Made by a program: the position numbers and the translations under genes. This document shows positions 57,908 through 64,000 of a DNA stretch of 64,000 nucleotides, piece after piece (position 1 is the stretch's first letter; every line of letters starts with the position of its first letter). The notes beneath the pieces are model-generated. The model saw only the letters and a program-made list of their open reading frames with translations. It did not search any database and was not told the DNA's origin. This DNA is from Aquatica leii (taxonomy: Eukaryota > Arthropoda > Insecta > Coleoptera > Lampyridae): positions 180,157,027 to 180,221,026 of the forward strand of contig CM069432.1 of assembly GCA_035610365.1 (NCBI GenBank), in the 5' to 3' direction.

Positions 57908-58397
57908 GTTGTAATTAGTAATAGATCTTATCTTCCTAGGAGGGGCAATAAAAACCACTCTAAACTATTTTTATGGCTACGTTTCGTGCCTCTAGTGTGC
58001 ACTTCTTCAGGCCACCACCGTCTAATATTATTACTTATTGTAGTAAATATAAAATTATTAACTCATCAGAATTAGAAATTAAATCTATATACATTTGTAC
58101 ATTTGTATATAGATTTAACTAGAATAAGTACTAATATTAGACGGTATGCTTGTTGGACCAGTGGACTGTCTCCACTCATAACCTTTTCTTGTAAGTTTTT
58201 TTTTGTCTTTATGTTGTACCTCTTAACAAATTCAGTTAGTTGTTATATACGTGTGCAATGTTGTTCACTTACCGTAAATAAATTTTCAGTGGCCTGAAGA
58301 AGTGCACACTAGAAGCACGAAACGTAGCCATAAAAATAGTTTAAAGTGGTTTTTATTGCCGCTCCTAAGAAAGATAAGATCTAGTACTAATTACAAC
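57908..58397. mobile_element. 490-bp fold-back with intact hammerhead-like motif in each arm
   Basis: The arms run from GTTGTAATTAGTAATAGATC (57908) to about 58015 and from GTGGCCTGAAGAAGTGCAC (58289) to CTAATTACAAC (58397). They are about 108 bp with about 93% identity in inverse orientation. Inside, ACCGTCTAATATTA-type text (58017) and TAATATTAGACGGT (58131) form another pair, and TAAATCTATATAC/GTATATAGATTTA (58080-58118) a third. Both arms contain CTGAAGA...GAAACGTAGCC. The element has no transposase. It resembles the one at 20971-21478 in plan but not in sequence. Confidence 0.82.
58294..58332 (+). ncRNA. Hammerhead-ribozyme-like motif (right arm)
   Basis: CTGAAGA (58294-58300), an extra A, GTGC (58302-58305), loop ACACTAGAA, GCAC (58315-58318), GAAA (58319-58322), then CGTAGCC. 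GGCC before the core can pair with the GCC after GTA, forming stem I. This is the same layout as in PLE tail copy C at 35599. The inverse copy on the minus strand (58011 to about 57975) has one different base in the loop. The extra base before stem II differs from the usual consensus. Confidence 0.5.
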
Positions 58398-58637
58398 TTG
58401 TAATTTAATTTTAATTATTTTAAGTGTTTTAAAAAATCCCAATAGAACATTAATTTAGAAATCCATTCTATTGTGTTATGACTTTGTATGGATCAGTTTT
58501 AACATCATTAGGTAAAAAAATTAAGTTGCATTGAAAAGTACAGAGGAATATATGTACTATATAGTAAAAGTAAATAAACATAAAAAATAAGAAAATTTGT
58601 TTTGTCTGTAGTTGTCACAGGAATCTGATCACAAGGT
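58398..58637. other. No gene seen
   Basis: AT-rich flank without recognisable features. Confidence 0.45.
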
Positions 58638-58770
58638 AGCAGCTATAATCTAATTGCTGCTGCAGCATCCTAAAAATCATAAATTGCTGCAGCAGCAACT
58701 ATAGCAGTTCAAATTCAGCCTCCAATTTAGCATATAGCATAGCGGGCTTAAGGTGGGATACATTTTTCAA
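58638..58770. repeat. CTGCTGCAGCAG palindromes and shared repeat end
   Basis: AATTGCTGCTGCAGCA (58652) and TTGCTGCAGCAGCAA (58684) form an inverted pair, flanked by AGCTATA and TATAGCA. At about 58745 GCGGGCTTAAGGTGGGATAC is the inverse of CCACCTTAAGCCCG at 31695-31712, so this block and the region near 31.6-31.7 kb share a repeat family end. Confidence 0.5.
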
Positions 58771-61152
58771 AATGCTTGTAGATAGTGTAAAAGTTTTCAA
58801 ATATTGTTAAAGCATTATTATGTAGGTAACTACCAGAATGGGGAAACTGTGTTTTTTTATTTCTTTATTTAAATGTTTCAAGTTTGTAATACATACCTAC
58901 ATTATAACCTTGTTAGTTTTATCGACTTCATCGGAATAAAACAATAAACATGAGAAACAAAACAAGCCATTTATCGTATCCACATGCTCACTTATTCTTA
59001 TTATAAACTACACTAAAAAGATGCCGTATAGAAAATTACGTTTTGCAGTTTAATCTTCTTGATTTAATTCTAAATTCAGATCTAGCCTTCCGAGAGATTT
59101 TATTTCAACTTTTTTTTGGCTTAGTCTGTAATGATTTATCGAGAGAATACTAATACTATTGGGTTTGATACAAGGACTTGAGTCGTAGTGTCGATTTTTA
59201 CAGATTTTAAGATAGTTTTGTTATAATTAAAGAATCATAATAATTATGTGTTTTTACGTTTAATATAAAAAATCGTTTCTAGAAAGGTTTCTGGTTGAGG
59301 ATTTAATATAGGTTTTTTATGGATTAAATTTCTTACTTTAAAACTATTTTAAAATTACATTTGTATACTGTTAATAGTGTAAACAAAATAATAAACACAT
59401 ACTGCTTGTTTAAAATTTTTTTTCATTTTATATCATTTCTTTCAAAATAACATTAACCATTATTGTAAGTCTTGTATTCTTTGTATATGTAATAACTACT
59501 CAAATAAAATGTCATTATATATTCTATTGGTAATGTAAGCCGGATTTATCAGTAAAAGTTTACAACATTTGGTGATGATACTTACCAAGCCAATCTAATT
59601 TTCCAGTCCGTCACTGTTGTGAAATAGTATCAATTGCTTAAACGGAAATACGAAAAATGTTTTGTTTTTTTTAAACAATTGAATCGTAGAACTAAAAATG
59701 TACATTGCTTTTAGATATTTAAAAAAATAGTTAAATTTTATTTGAGATGTCATATAATAGGTACATACGTATGTATGCAAGTCACATCTTTGGTTGTATA
59801 TAATATAAAACGAATTAAAAACATGAATGAAACTAAATTAAATTAAATGTATTTTTTTAATATTCGAAAGTTAGTGTACACTAAATAAGTTTTAAAATAA
59901 ATTAAACTTATGTTTGATATGCACATTTAAGAAGTTTAAAAGTGTATGGTAGACAATCCACATTACACATAAGTCATTATTCTTGCTAATATCAAATTTT
60001 ATAAACGCGTTCCAATCGCTGTTTAGTTTAAGCGTTGACTGAAGCACGGTTTAAGATACTCTTTGGTTTAAGTTTAAATTCTTTGTTTTAATTATGTGTA
60101 TGTTTCGGTACTACAATACTTAGGTGCAACAGTACAGTGGCATATGAAAGGGATTAATTTCCCTTAAAACAAAAAAAATGATATGTTTTATTATGAGTAC
60201 CAAAGCAAGCGCTAATTACTGAACTCAATTTTTTCTTGCGTGTTTGCGCGTAAAATTTTAGTAATATTCTGGTGGTATGGCCAACTTAAAAAATAAAACG
60301 TTTTGTTTTCGTAACAATCAGTAAAAAAATCAATTATTTTTTTTGTACTGGTAACACTTTCGAATAACATCTTGCGTCATTATTAGTTTTTTGTAAAACA
60401 ATTTGAAATATTTTATAACACGTGCAACTTTTCTTACATTGCATAGCACGTTATTGCATCGTGTAAAGTGTCTTCTAGATTGTATTTCTTAATAAATAAT
60501 GACAAATTAATTAAAGTTTTATGTAGGTACATGTTACGTATCGCTTGCAATTCTAGAGCGTACTTTTTCTGTATTTAAATGAGTCAAATTTATTTGTGCA
60601 ATTTGAGATATCACTCACTTGGTTACACACATATTATGTTACACAGAAATTTGTAGCTTTTTCTAATGTTTTTCGGCACCCTAAAGGCAAATTTTTAAAC
60701 AGAAATTGATTATCAACTTACGATTAAAAATATATTTATCTAAATAAATAAATATTTTACAATCTCGTTTAATGAATCAGCAGTGACAAATATACCGTGT
60801 TAAGAAAAGTTCATTCTTGTCTATTACTTGCAAGAAATATTCACTCAAATTAGATATTGTGCATTAGTACGCATTTACCGATGTAAGAAATCGCTGTATT
60901 TTTTATTTTGTACTTCAAAACGGCGTCATTAATGTGTTTGTATTCAACATGCTTGTTTTATGTTTTATACTGTACCGCGCTTGACTTTGAATGAACCAGT
61001 AAATACAATGTCTAGACAGTGTGCAAATAATGCCAACAGTTTTTCTTTTGTGTTTAGCAAAATTACTTTTAAACCCCCAAATGTACTTTCACCCATCTTG
61101 TACGCTTTCGAACTTAAAAAATAAAGATAAGTCATGGGCTCTTCATATATGT
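58771..61152. other. No gene seen
   Basis: No gene recognised. The minus-strand ORF at 60965-61192 contains KMGESTFGGLKVILLNTKEK then LLALFAHCLDIVFTGSF, which does not look like AT noise but matches no family I know. It is mentioned here only as an unassigned reading frame. Confidence 0.35.
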
Positions 61153-61330
61153 TCCCAATCAACAAGAAAAAACTTTTTAAATATTTTTTCAACGTTTTAC
61201 AAAAGATAAATTTTTTTTAAAACATTGCAAAAACGTCTTTATTGTCAAAATTACGTTGCAAAATGAATATTACAAAAACATTCTAAAAATATATTCATGA
61301 TATTATTTATATATGTACATTTATAATATT
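61153..61330 (+). mobile_element. Second copy of CAATCAACAAG TIR element (one end)
   Basis: CCCAATCAACAAGAAAAAAC followed by TTTTTAAATATTTTTTCAACG and ACAAAAGATA matches 48831-48890 almost word for word. The right end was not found, so it is truncated or diverged. Confidence 0.6.
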
Positions 61331-61442
61331 TTACAAATGTATGTTATTCAAGAGGTGGTTTGTCTAGCGCTTCTGCATTGCGGTCTTCTTAGGTATATGA
61401 GTTTTTTTATTTTTTGTTATGCTTGATAACGCAATAGCACCG

Positions 61443-62312
61443 AAATCCGTCCGCTATCCTGATTCCGTCCATTGCAGAAAACTTATTATATTTCTTCGTA
61501 TTGTCTCCAATTTGAACATCTCATGACAGTTTCTCACAACCAATATCCCCACCTACCCTTTTGTCATAGAATGCATCACTAACGGTCATTTACGTCTGTA
61601 CAATTCAGTTCGTTTCTATCGCATCATACGTTTTCTAGCTCTAAGAGTGTTTAAAATTCTCAACAACAATAAATATTGACATTGTGTTATTTATTTAACA
61701 TACATTTAACAGGTATGTATTAACGTTTTTATCATAAAAGTGTACATTTAATTTGTTAAAAATTACAGTTGAATTTGTGATTAATATTGTATACTAGGGT
61801 TTTATTGTCAAAATTAAAGTGGACGAAATAAGGTTATATTAAAACTAAGCAAATTCCCGATACCGTCCTACCGGACGGTGACGGGAATTCTCTTCTTTAG
61901 TGCTAATGATGTTAAAATATAATGTTTGCTAATCTTATACGTTCTAGTTCAAGTTGGATATACTATACACTTGGTTCTGTTCAAAAACGTGAATCCGACC
62001 TACTCTATATATGACCCGTTTCTAGAATATTCATGTTATATATTAGATTTTATTGAACTATTAATTTAAAAATCTACTTTTGAAAGGCTAACTTTTTTTT
62101 AAATGTGATTAGTTAAGCATAAAAAAGATTATATATGTATAAACCCTCTGTGGGTACTTCTTTCCTATAGTCTTTTTTCGTAAATAGATTAAAAAAAAGT
62201 TAGTTTGATATTGAAAATACTACATAAAAGCAACGAGACGGATAGAGGGGTCCTCCGACCTAAATCCGACCGGGGTGGGCGGATAGAGGTACATAGAATT
62301 CCTTTATCCGTC
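61443..62312. repeat. Scattered ATCCGNCC words upstream of the pogo relic
   Basis: AAATCCGTCC (61443), GATTCCGTCC (61461), ATACCGTCC (about 61860, inside a 7-bp hairpin ACCGTCC/GGACGGT), GAATCCGACC (61991), CCTCCGACC (about 62252), AAATCCGACC (62262) and TTATCCGTC (about 62306). In an AT-rich region this many similar GC-containing words before a transposase gene is notable. They could be transposase-binding subterminal repeats. Confidence 0.4.
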
Positions 62313-62366
62313 ATAACAAAAAATAACTTACAAAGTGTTATCTTTTCTGTTCAGTTAAATAATTAC

Positions 62367-64000
62367 ATGGAAAATATAACAAAAGCTATAGAAGGTATTA
62401 ATTCTAACGGATTAAGTATTCGACAAGCCTCCAAAACATACAATGTACCAAAAAGTACTTTGTGCACTATGAAAGATAGGTATAAAAATCCATGCAATGT
62501 TGGTGGTCCAACAGTTTTAAAAAAAAAACTTAGAAGAAAACTTAATTATAAAATGGATAATAGAAATGAGCAACTTGGGTTTTACTGTAACAAGATCTCA
62601 ACTTGTAGACTCTGTCTCAAAATTAATTCAAAACTTAAAACGTGAAAATCCATTTAAAAATAATATACCTGGTAAAAAATGGTACAATGGTTTTCTTGCT
62701 CGTCATCCAGAAATATCAAAACGAGTTCCACAATCTTTATCTTCTTGTAGAGCAGCTGTTACGGAAGAAAATATAAGACATTGGTTTTCACAGGTTCGAG
62801 ATTATATGTTCATTTCAACGGGAAGAGTTTGCAAAATTGCTAGACAACACTTTCAAAGCCACAATTTCCCAATCGACAATAAAAAATGCTTTTCGTACAT
62901 GTGGACTCTTTCCCTTCAACGAGAACAGTATTGATTTTACAAAATTGCTAAAACCTATGGAACAGAAGGATTCTAATGATAATATGACTCAAGTAACAAA
63001 AACAAAAATCTCTAAGGTCCGGTTTCACCAACTAAAATTTAACTCTAGATTAACTAACCTACGATTAAATTTAAAATCCTGTCATATCATTGGTTAGCTT
63101 AAAACCACTAACCAATGATATGACAGGATTTTGAATTTAATCGTAGGTTAGTTAATCTACAGTTAAATTTTAGTTGGTGAAACCGGACCTAAATTGTCTA
63201 ATTCAGAGTTACTGCATGAATTGGAGATACGTTTAAATCAAGAAATTGTTAACAGCTTTAGAGTTGTTGCTTCAGCGTCTCAATTGGAAGAAAAATATGT
63301 TGCACTGTATGACTTCTGGAAGAGTCTTGATCCACAAAACGTCACCCATAATACCACTTTAGAGAACAACTTACCTAGCAACGATACCAATCAGACTATT
63401 TGTGATATCCCATTCAACGAACATTTTTGGTTTAATTCCACATTAGAAGCCACAGTAGACGCAGATGGCGTAGTTATTTTAGTTCCTTCATGTCCTGAAA
63501 AGCGTATTTCACCAATACCTACACCATCATCAGTTCCGGACAATGTATGCGAAGAAACAAGGGATAACTTTTCAGACAATACAAACCGATTAACACGTGA
63601 ATATCAAATTAAAGAAAAAGAAATCAGGACTAGTTCTAACAGTCCACCAAAAAACGGCTTTCTTTTCCCATCATTTCCAAAAAATATGACTTTACTACTA
63701 CCCCATTCCTTAACAACTCCGGATACAGTATGCGAGAATATAGAGATTCAAATTTCAGAAATCAGAAATCCAATAATATGTCAGGATGAAACTACACAGA
63801 TAGAAGGCAGAACTCTTTATAACAGTCCATCAAAGAATAACGCCTCAGTTTCAGATTATTCTGTTGGAAGGATAGACCAACAAACCACTCCACACAAAGA
63901 AATGCTTACTAGTTCAGCAGAGAATAAGAACACTTTTCCAACCCCTTTTAAAAATGCTTTCTATTGGCCAGAATCAACTGTAAAAACAAAAATTGATAAA
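62367..64000 (+). pseudogene. Pogo-type transposase relic 2, runs off the window
   Basis: From the ATG at 62367: ITKAIEGINSNGLSIRQASK and TYNVPKSTL form a psq-type HTH. After a frameshift in an A-run at about 62520-62545 come MSNLGFTVTRSQL, NPFKNNIPGKKWYNGFLARH, PEISKRVPQSLSSCRAAVTE and ENIRHWFSQV, the CENP-B-type half. The DDE/D core is deleted at about 62800. The frame resumes with EEFAKLLDNTF and IKNAFRTCGLFPFNENSIDF, the block after the catalytic domain. A MITE (63016-63189) then interrupts it. From 63190 to 64000 a stop-free tail continues (KLSNSELLHELEIRLNQEI ... TPFKNAFYWPES), typical of pogo C-termini, with repeated SP.K and PD.VCE words. The end lies outside the window. Confidence 0.83.
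63013..63192. mobile_element. PIF/Harbinger-like palindromic MITE, 174 bp, with TAA duplication
   Basis: It spans 63016-63189. The ends are GGTCCGGTTTCACCAACTAA and its inverse TTAGTTGGTGAAACCGGACC, and the arms pair almost to the centre (CCAATGATATGACAGGATTT on the right). It is flanked by TAA at 63013-63015 and 63190-63192. A 3-bp TAA/TWA duplication and GG-starting ends fit PIF/Harbinger MITEs. Near-perfect arm identity means recent insertion or good conservation. It interrupts the pogo ORF, whose frame is continuous again when the element and one TAA are left out. Confidence 0.88.

Noticed and set aside
59590..59630. Splice-donor-like GTAAGTATC with an in-frame TVTDWKIRLA on the minus strand
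   Set aside because: The exon implied would be about 30 bases and the surrounding ORF is AT-driven. There is no second line of evidence.
60965..61192. Minus-strand 75-residue ORF with ESTFGGLKVILLNTKEK
   Set aside because: It reads less random than its neighbours, but I cannot tie it to a family and it has no neighbouring blocks. Left as unassigned sequence.
1..64000. tRNA, rRNA or snRNA genes
   Set aside because: I looked for the tRNA B-box (GGTTCGAATCC-like) and conserved rRNA words. The GGTTCG word at 1700 is within PLE coding text and has no tRNA context.

Overview
This is a very AT-rich (by eye roughly 70-75% A+T) piece of an animal nuclear genome, almost certainly an insect. The reasons are spliced exons of an ABCG-type half-transporter resembling insect ABCG1/ABCG4-like genes, an arthropod core promoter (TATA box plus TCAGT initiator), and a transposon load (Penelope-like, Ty1/copia, jockey-group LINEs, pogo, Tc1/mariner-like, hAT and PIF/Harbinger-like elements) typical of insects, especially beetles; the order is a guess. 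There is no bacterial-style gene organisation, no CRISPR array, and I recognised no rRNA or tRNA gene. Almost none of the window is intact coding sequence.

The one host gene I can name lies on the minus strand. Coding exon 1 (33215-33320) starts with ATG and encodes 35 codons plus one base. Coding exon 2 (14608-14725) continues in frame after an 18.5-kb intron with GT-AG borders, and carries the Walker A motif of an ABC ATPase. The rest of the gene, past 14607, was not found and probably lies beyond the left edge. Most of the left half of the window would then be introns of this gene. A second candidate exon (53074-53184, minus strand, ending in a stop codon) looks like the last exon of an unidentified conserved gene.

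Layout. 1-1 kb: 3' part of a copia pol. 1.1-2.4 kb: Penelope-like element (PLE) copy 1. 4.1 kb: palindromic MITE. 7.2-8.0 kb: 3' part of a LINE ORF2, minus strand. 8.8-12.7 kb: PLE copy 2, split by a 5'-truncated LINE with a 6-bp target duplication. 12.7-33.3 kb: the ABCG gene and its intron, which holds a Tc1-like fragment, minisatellites, a large fold-back with hammerhead-like motifs, a hAT fragment and a 0.86-kb TIR element. 35.3-38.8 kb: nearly full-length decayed copia with a PLE tail inside its gag. 38.8-39.8 kb: a pogo relic, minus strand. 40.5 kb: hAT MITE with 8-bp duplication. 42.5-43.1 kb: big inverted repeat. 43.3-44.4 kb: ZBED5/SCAND3-like hAT relic, minus strand. 45-49 kb: TIR elements and tandem repeats. 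49.9-50.35 kb: heat-shock-type promoter, possibly in an LTR. 52.9-58.4 kb: palindromes, the unknown exon, a GTTGCGTCC repeat cluster and two fold-backs. 62.4-64 kb: pogo transposase relic interrupted by a Harbinger-like MITE and running off the window.

There is no operon or pathway here. What the window shows best is transposon stratigraphy: which element landed in which. All protein assignments come from recognising family motifs in the translated sequence; no database search was possible.
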